Of a stretch of DNA of 64,000 bases, positions 13,301-24,300 are shown piece after piece. Location of the stretch: contig NC_084674.1 in the NCBI RefSeq assembly GCF_028389875.1, positions 11,999,501 to 12,063,500 on the forward strand. Reading direction: 5' to 3'. How positions within the stretch are numbered: the stretch's first letter is position 1; each line of letters opens with the position of its first letter. The notes under the pieces were generated by a model. The model made no database searches. It was given only the letters and a program-made list of their open reading frames with translations, and was not told where the DNA came from. This DNA comes from Rhea pennata (lineage: Eukaryota; Chordata; Aves; Rheiformes; Rheidae). The translations under genes and the position numbers were made by a program.

Positions 13301-13860
13301 TGATATTCCAAATGCAATGTTGTCCTTGCAGATGCACTCTGAAGTTGCTTCCTTGATACCCTTCTTTGCTTTCTGGCTAAGTGATAAAACTCTTGCACAT
13401 GTCTCTTCTAGGGGAGTTTCTTTCCCCCGCCCCAGCCCTTCCTTTAACTCATAAGGGGTCAGACCTGAATCTATGTATGTGACAGGTCCACTGATGTCAG
13501 GAACATATTTGGAATGATATTTGCAGTAAGATACTATTCATTGTAAAGAAAGGAATTGGAAGTTGGTTCCTGATAATTCAGCTTTATAAAAAAAATCCAC
13601 TTATTTTTGACAATTCAGAAATTAAGGAGACTTGGATCTTGGCCGATCAGTTGTAGAACTGGAAATTGGAACTCTCCATTCTAATTTGGAGTCTGCTGCT
13701 AACAGCACATAGCCATGAAATCCAATACTCAGGGTGTGTGTGAAAAGACTTATGGAATTATTCTTCAGATGATGGAGGGTGTACTGATGTCACATGTGCT
13801 AGACTGAAGCTTTTTTATACTGCCATGAAAGCGATTTGGTGTTTTCAATACAAAGGGACA

Positions 13861-13866
13861 AATAAA
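13861..13866 (+). terminator. UROC1: Candidate UROC1 poly(A) signal (AATAAA)
   Basis: A canonical AATAAA lies 561 bp after the UROC1 stop. It is the first canonical hexamer I noticed downstream. Use is inferred; a second hexamer near 14378 is an alternative. Confidence 0.4.
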
Positions 13867-14126
13867 CAGCATATGGTTAGCGCAGCTAGCCTGTGTGTGT
13901 TTTTGCCTGGAAAATGATCGCCTGAGATTTTCACCACAAGCAGGACCAGAATGCATTGCCAGATAAAGCAAGTGAAAAAGCCTGAGGGTGCTAACTACTA
14001 AACCATTTCCAAATGCCTTACGTCAAGGCCGGGAAAATATGGAACAACTCACAGTAAATTAGTAGGAGTGAAATTCCACATCAGTTCAAGATGAGATGGT
14101 GCCATTCTGCTGAACCTGATACTGTA

Positions 14127-14195
14127 TCCACTTTGCTCAAGTGGAGCAAGCTTCTACAGCAGAGCAAGCTTATCGCTCTGAGCCAGCAAAGTGGA
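14127..14195. repeat. Inverted repeat, 11-bp arms
   Basis: tccactttgct at 14127-14137 pairs with agcaaagtgga at 14185-14195. A direct repeat, gagcaagctt, lies inside the loop. It lies between UROC1 and ZXDC. Confidence 0.7.
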
Positions 14196-17100
14196 GCATC
14201 TCCTAAGTACATGGAAACCTCTGAGAAGGTCTAGATCCTTAGTGCTGGCCTTTAGTTTTTCCACAAGAGAAAAAAAAAATAGGCTACTCACACATTTGGA
14301 GGTGAGTAGTGCAATAGGTAAGGCACAATAACAAAATGATCATCTAGATTTTCCTTCTGAAATAAGACAGGGATTCAATAAAATAGGGATTTGTGATTCA
14401 AAAACATCAGCTTTTTACTCTGTTCATGTGCTGTGCATGTCTCCAGCTGAACATTGCGAGTGGCATCTGCTTGCAACCGAACCTTCTGTGAAGTACAATC
14501 TGCAGTTGATTGGAACTGCTTTATATTGTGGGGAAAACACCCATATTGCCAAGTTGTACGATTGAGTAGTTGTCAGCCAGATTTGACAGCTTTTGCTTTA
14601 ACATATGTTATATATTACCTGTTATTAATAACTACACTGGATTGGGCCCAAAGTTATTACTTGGTAGCTGTATCCTATAAAACCACTTTAGTCTTCATAA
14701 TCCAAAAGCACTGGGGTACAGTTTTGTCATAAGGAACACGCACGATCTCTTTGTACTAAAGAATGTAGGTCTGCTCCATAGATTTATCTTAATTCTGAAT
14801 TTAAATTCCACTAAAGACAAAATGTTGAAGAAATATTTTGTTATGGATTCTTCACCTACTTTTGCGTTATTTAGTACTGGGTACCTGCCAGCATGCTCGC
14901 CTTTGTATCGCAGACAAAAGGAAACCTGTTTTCATCCTGTGGTTTTACTGACCAGATGACTTAACTTTGCACGTGCACCCCTGTTTAATGCCACTCACGT
15001 CCCTGGGCTTTTATTTGTAAGCCCAGACTACTTGTAGGGAGACTCAGAACTCAAAAACTAGCTCTGTGCAAGAGCTGCTAGTTGAAGATTGTATTGTAAA
15101 GTGTATGTCTGTTTACTTAATATGAGTAAGTAACATGAGTTGTAAAAAGGCAGTGAATTGACAAGCAGTTTATCATATTTATGAATACTCACTGCAGCTT
15201 ATTTGTATTATGAAGTATTTTTAATTATGTGTATACATTTAAACCTACTTTGTGGTCCTTTGACAGCATATCTGAAAGGACTTAACTGATATGAACTGAC
15301 TGAGGCTTACACTGCCTTTGGGAGAGCACAGGGGAACAGGAACCTATTTCCCACTCCTCGGAATACGCAGCAGGTGATGCTCATGTCATTTCTAGGAGGA
15401 AGACCTCGCTCCCAGACAAACACACACACAAAAAAAGGCAGAGAAGTCTTCTCCAAAGCGTATGTCTGCAGCCACCACAACAGGTCCACACAACAGACAT
15501 TGAGGTAGTGAATTTCTGTAGCGAGGTCTCAGGCTTGCCACAGGCTCAGCCGTCCTTCCAAGGAGCCCTGATATCTTGATGCTCTCCTTGTAATATGGAG
15601 GTGCTTGTCCTGAGAAGCTTGTACCTGGCTGCAGGCAGAAGCAAGAGAACAACAAACCCGAATGAGGAAGGATCATTGATAGAGGACATTTGTCTGCCTG
15701 TCGCTGTAACTAGGTGGTTTTCAAGGCATCTTTTTTAAAAGGCATCGTTTTTGCTCTCGGAGAGCTGCCAGCTGCTCTGAGGATACTGTCAAATCTCTCC
15801 AGCCTATGGCACATGCAAGGGATTTGTGGCTAGATATTTTTCTTCCCCCCTTCAGGTGTGACATTCCTCAATCAAAGATGCACCTGATATACTAACCAAC
15901 ACTGTGCCAAACCTTTCTTTTCCTGGGAATGTGAAGAAAGGCTGCTGAAGGGCACTGCAAAGACCTCTGCAGTGAGGTCTGGATGGCCCAGAGCAGTGAG
16001 GAACAGGAACTGCCCAGATGCAGGGGCAGTCAGCAGTGGGGTAAGCGGGGCATCTCGGGGAGGCTGAGCTGAGGCAGCCAGCGCCTTCGGCTGGGACTTC
16101 TCCTTTGGGTGGAAGGCTGCAAAAGGCGCACAGCGTGGCTGCGTGCGCACCTGCAGCCCTATTGCAAGGGGAACTAGCTCCCCCAGAGCCGAGTGTGCCC
16201 GGCCAGCAGCTTCCCACCCTCGCTCTTCGAGACCCGACACAGCATCGCTCCGGGGAGAGGAGAAATCCCTCGCACGGCGGCAGGAGCACGGCACCATCTG
16301 CTGGGTGCATCTCGCTGCTCCTGGAGGCACCGGGGGGCTCGTGCCATCTCTGGCCATGAGCATTTATTTGATCAAGTAACAGGAAGAGAAGAGCCATAAG
16401 GCGGCTCAATATTGTCTCACAAAGAGTCTTGCACAAGAATTAATTTTTTAATGCATTAGCTGAATTTATAGTTCTTACCTGTGTTCAACAACCTTCAGCA
16501 CCACTATGTTGTTTGACAGCCTCTTTCCTATCCTATATCGCCTCTTGTGTTTGCGTTTCTGTCCTTCCCCCCCCCCCCTTTGCAATGCATTCCCCTGTGC
16601 ACAGCAATTTGCAATGTCTTTAAGACCCTTCTCCCGTGCACTGAAAAAGCGCACCGCGACGGGGGCTGCGGAGATGGAGCGGCACAGCCTGTGCTTTGAA
16701 CAGCAATGGGGAAGCCTCGTCGCTCGATGTAATGTCTTATTAACGGTTAATGCACAATTTTTACATTTCCATTGAAGGTGTAGGGGGAATGTTTTTACCA
16801 AAATCTTTAGAAGTTATAACTCTCCCAGTGTGGTTGGAGGCTGATAGAAGTGCTTTGCTCTGGCGTAGTTTATCCCTTGACATTAACAGGAATACAAACA
16901 CACTGGAATAGCCCGTAAATGCAAATATATTGGAATAACCTCTAAATGCCAGAAGAATGCTAGCTGTGCCACTTTGCGCTAGCTACTTGAGACCGGGAGA
17001 TAGGGAAGAGAAGGCGCTCAGGGCTGCACGGCGGCCGTCCGCGGCCGGGGGGAGGCCGCTGCCCGCGCCCCGCTCCGCCCCGTCCACGCTTCCGCGCTCC

Positions 17101-17241
17101 GCGTTTCGCCTCCCGCCTCCCGGCCCGCTCGCGCTCCGCTCCGCTGTCGGCCGCGCTCCGGGTTTCCCCGCTCGCCGCGCGGCGCCCCGGCGGCCCCGCC
17201 CCGCGGCTCCGGTTTCAGCCGCTGCTACAGGGACCCCCAAG

Positions 17242-18352
17242 ATGGAAACGCAGGGGCTGCCCGCCGCGGAGGCGGCCCGGGCCCGGCCCGGCACCCAACA
17301 TGGCGGCCCCGCCGCGCCGTCCGCCGCCCCGCGCCGCCCGCCGCCGCCGCCCGCCGCCGCCTCCTCCCCCGCCGCCTCCTCCCCCGCCGCCAGCACCGCC
17401 TCGGCGGGCCTCTACGTGAGCTTCCCGGTGCTGCTGGTGGAGGAGAAGCCGGAGCCCGGCGCCAGCGCGGCGCCCGGCCCCTGCGCGCCGCCGGCGGGGC
17501 CCGCGCCCGACAACGACGGGCTCCTGCTCGTCTTCAACGTGGTGCGCGGCGCGGCCGAGGCCGGCGCGGGCGGCGGCGGCAGCGAAGCGGGGCGCGCCCA
17601 GCCCGGCCCGCCGCCCGCCGAGCCGCCCGAGGAGGCCCCCGGCTCGGCGGAGCCGCCGCCGCCGCCTCTGCCGCCTCCGCCTCTGCCGCCGCCCGCCGCC
17701 GCCTGCGGCGAGGGCGAGGGCGATGGCGGCGCGGCGGAGGACGGCTCCTTCTCGGGGACCATCACCATCAACAACCAGAGCCTGGTCGTGCGCATCGAGA
17801 ACGGCGTCCTGACGCTGGGGCCCGGCGCCGAGCAGGCCGCGGGCGCCGCGCCGCCGCCGCCCACCCCGCCGCCGCCCGCCGCCGCCGAGCCGCCGGGCGG
17901 GCCGCGGCCGCGCTCGCCGCCGCCCTTCCCCTGCCCCGAGCCGCGCTGCGGCGAGGCCTTTCCCCGCAAGCAGCAGCTGCGGCTGCACCGGCTCGCGGCG
18001 CACGGCGGCGGCGGCGAGGAGGAGGAGGAGGAGGGCGGCCGCGGGGCGGCGGCGGCGCGGCCCTTCGGCTGCCCGGTGCCCGGCTGCGCCTGGTCCTTCG
18101 CCACGGCCTACAAGCTGCGGCGGCACCTGCACTCGCACGACAAGCTGCGGCCCTTCGCCTGCGCGGCGCCGGGCTGCGCCAAGCGCTTCACCACGGTCTA
18201 CAACCTGCGGGCCCACAGCCGCGCCCACGAGCAGGAGGCGGCGCACAAGTGCGAGGCGTGCGGGCAGCGCTTCCCCAGCGCCGCCCGCCTCGCCGCCCAC
18301 CGCCGCCGCAGCCACCTGGAGCCCGAGCGGCCCTTCCGCTGCGACTTCCCCG
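17242..18352 (+). CDS. ZXDC: ZXDC coding exon 1 (N-terminus and fingers 1-5 start)
   Basis: Starts METQGLPAAEAARARPGTQH. It has long Ala, Pro and Glu tracts and a conserved segment, GTITINNQSLVVRIENGVLT (human AVTISSQDLLVRLDRGVLAL). Then come fingers 1-4 and the first half of finger 5, with a split Gly codon G|GG at the donor gtaagc. GC at third positions is near saturation, quite unlike the downstream exons. Confidence 0.95.
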
Positions 18353-21300
18353 GTAAGCCCCCGCCCGAGCGCCGCGGCGGGCCGGGAGGAGGAGGAGGAG
18401 GAGGAGGAGGAGGAGGAGCGCGTCCTCTTCCTCCTCCGCGTTCGCATCCAGCTGATGCGCTGTCTGCGCTGTCTGCCTAGGGTGCGAGAGGACCTTCATC
18501 ACCGTGAGCGCGCTCTTCTCGCACAACCGAGCCCACTTCAGAGAGCAAGAGCAGTTCTCCTGCTCTTTCCCCGGCTGCAACAAGCAGTACGACAAGGCCT
18601 GCCGCCTGAAAATCCACATGCGGAGTCACACAGGTAGTCGCGCGCGGCGGGCAGCTCGCGCCTGGGGCGGCCTGCGCCGGAGTAGGGCGACTGACGGCTT
18701 GGGCTTGCTGGAGGGTCATGAAGGGAGGAAGGGTGACGTGGGTTACTGCCGAGTCAGTGAAAACGTTTCATCTTTCATCAGTTTCGGGGGGTGAGAACCC
18801 ACTGAACGAACTTGCTGAGTCTGCAAGCAGCTGTGCAAAGCTGTGTCGTGTGGCGTGCGAACTCTGCTCAGAAAAGTTCCCCTGCCAGATCAGCCCTGTT
18901 CCCCAGCTTTGTAGGCATTCAAAACGAGGTGTAAAATCCTAATTGTGGTCAAACCCCCCCCCCCCCAGAAAATTAACAAATGAAATACATGTATCAAGAT
19001 TTGGAATAGCAAGAAGATAAATCCGTGGGGAGGCCCCACTGATTTATAGGGACCATGGTCAAACTGAAATCTAGCCTTTTAATATTTTAAAGACAATTCT
19101 GTACTCTGGCTTGTCTTGAGTTTTTCTCCAGTTTTATGGCCTCGCAATGCTGTTTCACTATCTTTTAGAAATTTTCCTTTTTTGTTAAGTCAAAGTTCAA
19201 AGAAGTGATGAAAACTAGTTTCACAGGGGAGCTCTCTGTACAGGTCATTGTCACAGGTCATGAAAACAGGAAAAACATTTTGGTCTCGTTTCTGTTTTAA
19301 GTAATGTTAGTACTGGTTGTTGAAACACCTTCAAGAGAGTCATGGGTTATCTGGAAAGAGTCCTTGGGAGAACACTCGGAAAGATCAGGTTACAGAAAGC
19401 CAATACAAAGCCAAAGAGAGGTAGGATGGATTGTGATTGCTGAAAGTAAAAAGCAGAAAACTGAGAAAGACCGCAGTCCTCAGATAAACACGAGGTCAAT
19501 TAGTAATGATCTGTGTTTTGTGATGCACAGGAAAAGATGTAATGGTCCTAGGTTAAAGAAGTCTCAGACTGGATGACGGGGAAGGGGGCATCGCAGTACT
19601 CTGCAAAGAGTTGCGTGAAAAGGTGGTTGAGGCTTCTTGTTGTCTTAAAATAATTCAATATAAGCAGCTTTTGAGATCTTCTAACAGCAGTGTGTGTTTT
19701 GATGTTAGATCGTTAATGCAACCTTTTTTTGCTTAAGGTGAAAGGCCTTTTATCTGCGACTTTGAAGGTTGTGGCTGGTCTTTCACCAGTATGTCCAAGC
19801 TACTGAGACATAAAAGGTAGTCTTTTCTGATTATTCTGTTTTAAATCATCCCTTGCTGTTAGTGTGTGTGTGTGTATGTTTTTTTTTCCTTCCAGTAGGT
19901 AAGCAGTGGATTTAATCTTGCCAATGGTCATTTCCCTCCCTTGTAGGAAACATGAAGATGACAGAAGGTTTATGTGTCCAGTAGAAGGTTGTGGGAAGTC
20001 CTTCACAAGAGCAGAACACTTGAAAGGCCATAGTATAACTCACCTTGGTACAAAACCATTCGAGTGTCCAGTAGAAGGTATTTTTTGATTCTTTTGTGTA
20101 ATTGATGTACCTAGAGAATTTGCATGCTTTTTCCCCAGATGCAGGTTTGTTACAGGGTTGGAAGAATTTAGAGTCACTCTTCTAATGAAATTTGAAGATT
20201 TAAAACTAAACAGAAGACATGTAACCGATTGAGGGATCACTGTCAAATTTGTGGGATGCGAAGGAAACAGTGGTTCATGCTGTTGTTACTTGGTTTCTTT
20301 TCATTACCATGAACAAAGCTGCTTTATTCTGGAAAACATGAGTTCTGATACCCAGTTTCTGCAGCCCAACTTTTTCACTGCATTCATCAAAAGTAGTGAA
20401 AAATGGTCCCATGTAGCAGTTTCAAGGCTGGTTTTGCTGTTGTGACTTGTCATCTGAGTGTTCACTGTACTAATATTTTCTTGGTGATTGTCCTGGGGCA
20501 GTCTTCGCTGCTGGGATGATGGGTAGACATGTCAATGGTATCTGCTGTGGTTTTTGGTCATGCAGGAGCACAGCTGATGCTGCGTGGGTTTCTTAGTTGC
20601 CTACATTGCTTCAGTAGAACTGCAGTGGAGGAGTAAAACCTAAAGATTTCGGGGCTGGTCTGATTAGAGGCAGCTTCTGAAAGTGGAGAAAGCAGTGGAT
20701 TTAAAACAAGCAAAGCAAAGTTTGCAAAAGTTGTAAATAATTAAAAAAAAAAAAAAAAGGAGGTGGTGTATTTAAAGGTTGTATTTAAAGTAAAGGCTTT
20801 GTCTTTTCATTCACTTGTCCTCCTGTGATGGGGAACATAGTGTGTTTGTTTGTGTAGTGTGTTTGGGGCCTGTGGCTGGGTCAGATCTGCAGGAAGATGC
20901 CATCTAGCTTCTTCTGAAAGATACAAGGAGACTGTTGAAGCAGCACACCTTGCCCGAGTGCTGAGCGCTCACCACCTCCATTTCTGTAGACACAAAAGCT
21001 TGTAGTCCAAGCTTGAGGAAGTAAAATGTGGCTGATAAGAAACCTGCACGTAGCTTGTATTGTTATGACTTGAGGAGAGCGGGGGTTGAGCCCTAACATG
21101 ATGCAGCTTTCGCAGATGTGGAATAGTCTATTTCCTAAAGTAAACTAGCTCCACTTCATGATTGTTTCTTTTCTTTATTGATTTTTGGAAGCAGTCATCA
21201 TAAAATGCTTTCATTTAAGATGGTGTAATGGGGAAATGTTGTCCATTCCACTGGATTACTTATTTGAGTTTCTTGCTGTTGGAAACAGATTATTGAACTG

Positions 21301-24300
21301 TCCTATGCACCTAATCATCCTTGATATGAAACAGGGAAATGTATATTTGACTTCCTTCTGTTCCTTTAATTTACTGTGGAACCGCATACTCAGATGCTGC
21401 AAAATAGCAAATAGTTCTTCAGAGCTACTCTAATTTGTGTTGTTAGGACGCCAATATTAACGTCAAATTAAAACTAGACTGAAACGAATTTTTAAAGTCA
21501 CATATCTTCTTGCAGGCTGTTGTGCAAAATTCTCAGCACGAAGTAGTCTATATATTCACTCCAAAAAGCATCTTCAAGATGTGGACTCATTAAAGACTCG
21601 CTGCCCTATATCCAGCTGTAATAAATTGTTCACTTCCAAACACAGCATGAAAACACATATGGTAAAACAGCACAACTTCAGCCCAGGTAATGTATTTTCT
21701 AAACCTATGGGAAGGTGGAAAAGCTAAATGTTTTGTTAAGCAAAATGTATATTTACTTAGGGCAAAATCCTTACACCATTAATATGAATGGCAAAATCGT
21801 CAAGACTGGAGTTACTTTTCTCCCAGTAAAATTTTCAGTGGGAGCTGAAACTAAGCATCAGAAAGTGAGACTTGAGCTTGGCCTGAGTTGATTCAGAAAT
21901 TACAACTTTTTTGAATGAAGTGGAGCTTGTCATTCTCCTTGCCACCTGTAAAATATAAGCAAGGACTAAAAGTACTCTTCTTCCCATTCCTCTAAAACCT
22001 AACTTAGTCTGGACTGCTTTAGTGTTACCTTTTGAAAAGCGCTTTTGTAACTGAAAGTTCTCAGTGAAGGGATGCACTTATTTCAGTAAGCTTTTTTTCC
22101 TTAATATACTTTCAGGGAAATTGGGAAGTGTGTTAATAGGCTGAGAACTTGTTCCTAGAACATTCAGTTTTTTTTTCTCCAGTATCTGATACTATGGTCT
22201 TATAATTAAAGCCTGCCTAAAAAGTTTAGTTGCATTTAGCGCACTGTTGCTGTTTTACCTTCTTCCTGTAAGAAAAGATACTGTTGCAGTCTCTTTATGT
22301 ATTTTTTCCCTTGACTGGGTTCTGTTCCTGATAGGTGGTAGCATTTTCTCTCTTTTTTTTGTTCTAGCAGTTAAAGATGTTCAAAATTTATTCTATTCCA
22401 GATCTCCTTACTCAGCTTGAAGCAACCAGCTCCCTCACACCCAGCAGTGAACTCACTAGTCCAGGACAAAGTGATCTCAGCAACATAGACCTCGTATCCC
22501 TGTTCTCCAATGTGTCCAGTAACAATTCTGGAATTGCAACAGACATGGCACTAGTGAACTCTGGGATTGTCACAATAGACGTTGCTTCAGTGGGCTCGAC
22601 GCTCGGAGGAAACCTGCCTGTCAGTAACAATTCTTTAAGTCAGACAGTTGATCCCTTGATATTGGTGGCTAGTAGTGATATGCCGCAGAGCTTGGACAGT
22701 TCTCTTCTACTGGGAACCGGTGCAACAGTTCTACAGCAAAGCACTTTAAATTTGGATGATGTACAGACTGTCAACGCGGAAGCCTTGGGTTCGCTAGCAT
22801 CTCTATCGGTGAGGAATTCCAATCAAGATATGCACGGTTTGACGTCCAGCAATAATTTAACAATTGACACTGCCACTTTGACTCCTTCTAGTAGCCTCGG
22901 TGGTACCAATGTGCCTGAGTTACTAACGCCAACTAAAGTTGAACGAAATTTACTTCCCAGCTCGGATGTTGTTGGCCAGCAAGAAGGCAGCAAAGTAGTG
23001 ACTCAGTTTGTTTTCTCCAACCCTCCAGGAAGCTACAGTGCTCAGAAAGAAATGGATCTTAGCACAGTGACTGGCAGTTCATTTTTGGTATGTGGTAACT
23101 ATATTCATTATCCTGAAGTGACTGAGACACCCTAACTTTGATGATATGCATTGCTACTTATAGGCAGACCTTTATGTGATTTCGCACTAAGTGTGATTTC
23201 AATGATGACGTATTCGGGCTTTTTTGATGAAGGACATAGAACACTGTGTTGAAGAGTATGTTATCAGGAGTAGATTCAGCATGGTGATAAGTTTGCTTAA
23301 GAGAATCTGAATTCTAGTGGGAAGAGCGAAAAGTGTTTGAAGTAAGGGATTTAAAAAAATAAATGTCTAAAATGTATCCCTCTGAGGATGAAATGGGATT
23401 TACAGGAAAACTCAGGTATAAGAATATATGGTATATCTCATGCATTAATGAGAGTAACTGAAACATTTTCACCTCAGTCTACATCCATGTAGAGCTGTTT
23501 TAAGTACTCTTCCCTTTCTGCTTTACAATGCTATTTATGTGTAACTGTTTACAGTATAAAACATTCCCTCTGTCACAGTGTTTACCCTATTAAAATCTGA
23601 ATGCTTATAAATACGGAGCTAATTTGTAAGTACATGCAGGGAATTTGCTGACATGCTAATCAGAAGAAAGTTAGAAAATAAAATTCAGTGTTTATAATAC
23701 AAAAGACAGCCACAACTGGGAACCCATTAGTCTGGTTTTGATGTCTTAGTTTGTTCTTGCATTCAAAAACTTCCTATCTCTTGGGGTTTTATTTTTAATA
23801 GGAGAGTTGTGGGTCTGCGAGAACAGACTACAGAGCTATTCAGCTAGCCAAGAAAAGAAAACAAAAAGGGAATGGGAGCAGCACAGGTGAGAAGTATTCC
23901 TTTTGTTAAATTTGGTAAATACAATTATTTAGTGTATGTGGCGCTGGAATGGCAGCAGGTATGAGAGCATGTTTTTTTAAATACCCTATTTGATTTATTG
24001 TCAGTTAAAAAAAATTGTGCATGTGGTATATATGTATTACCAAGAATGATTCCCTGAAATCCTAGATTCACAGTAAGCTTGTAAGTAAATCTGCACTGTA
24101 GATTTCCCAATTGTTAAAAAAGACACCATCTCTTTCTTTCTTCACCTGCTTTTTATTTTCTTCTTAAAATTTGACTTGATGTCACTTTGCTTTCTGTTGT
24201 TTGTGCTTCTGGTCTTACTGACTGGGGTCTCTGTTACTGAGCACAGACAAAGAGATCATCAGTTAGATTTGTTTTGCTTGTTTTTCACTCAGTAATACTG

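Larger units (their letters stand above)
13301..16980. other. UROC1 3' UTR and UROC1-ZXDC intergenic region
   Basis: The UROC1 3' UTR begins at 13301. AATAAA at 13861-13866 and near 14378 are candidate poly(A) signals; which is used cannot be told from sequence. A compound inverted repeat lies at 14127-14195. From about 15,300 the sequence becomes more GC-rich and grades into the ZXDC CpG island. A C12 tract lies at 16567-16578. Open frames on both strands at 15,850-16,800 show no family resemblance and are not called. Confidence 0.65.
16985..18660 (+). promoter_or_regulatory. ZXDC: CpG island over the ZXDC promoter and exon 1
   Basis: CpG-dense sequence of very high GC starts abruptly near 16,985 and ends just after exon 2, flanked by AT-rich DNA. 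A GC box (CCCCGCCCC) at 17194-17202 and a similar CCGCCCC near 17,073 lie just upstream of the start codon, and no TATA box is evident. This fits a broad housekeeping-type promoter. The exact transcription start is not determinable. Confidence 0.85.

Noticed and set aside
15852-16436. 194-codon minus-strand open frame upstream of ZXDC, possible divergent gene
   Set aside because: Cys/Pro/Ser-rich with no domain, and overlapping open frames on both strands point to base composition. A divergent non-coding transcript from the CpG island remains possible but is not shown.
16957-17241. Upstream in-frame ATG that would extend ZXDC by 95 residues
   Set aside because: The extension is Arg/Pro/Ala low complexity from the CpG island 5' UTR. 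The human start aligns at 17242, which has the stronger start context.
17215-18447. 410-codon minus-strand open frame, and a 230-codon one, over ZXDC exon 1
   Set aside because: They are antisense shadows of a GC-saturated exon. The protein is Arg/Gly/Ala low complexity with no domain, and the + strand frame is clearly ZXDC.
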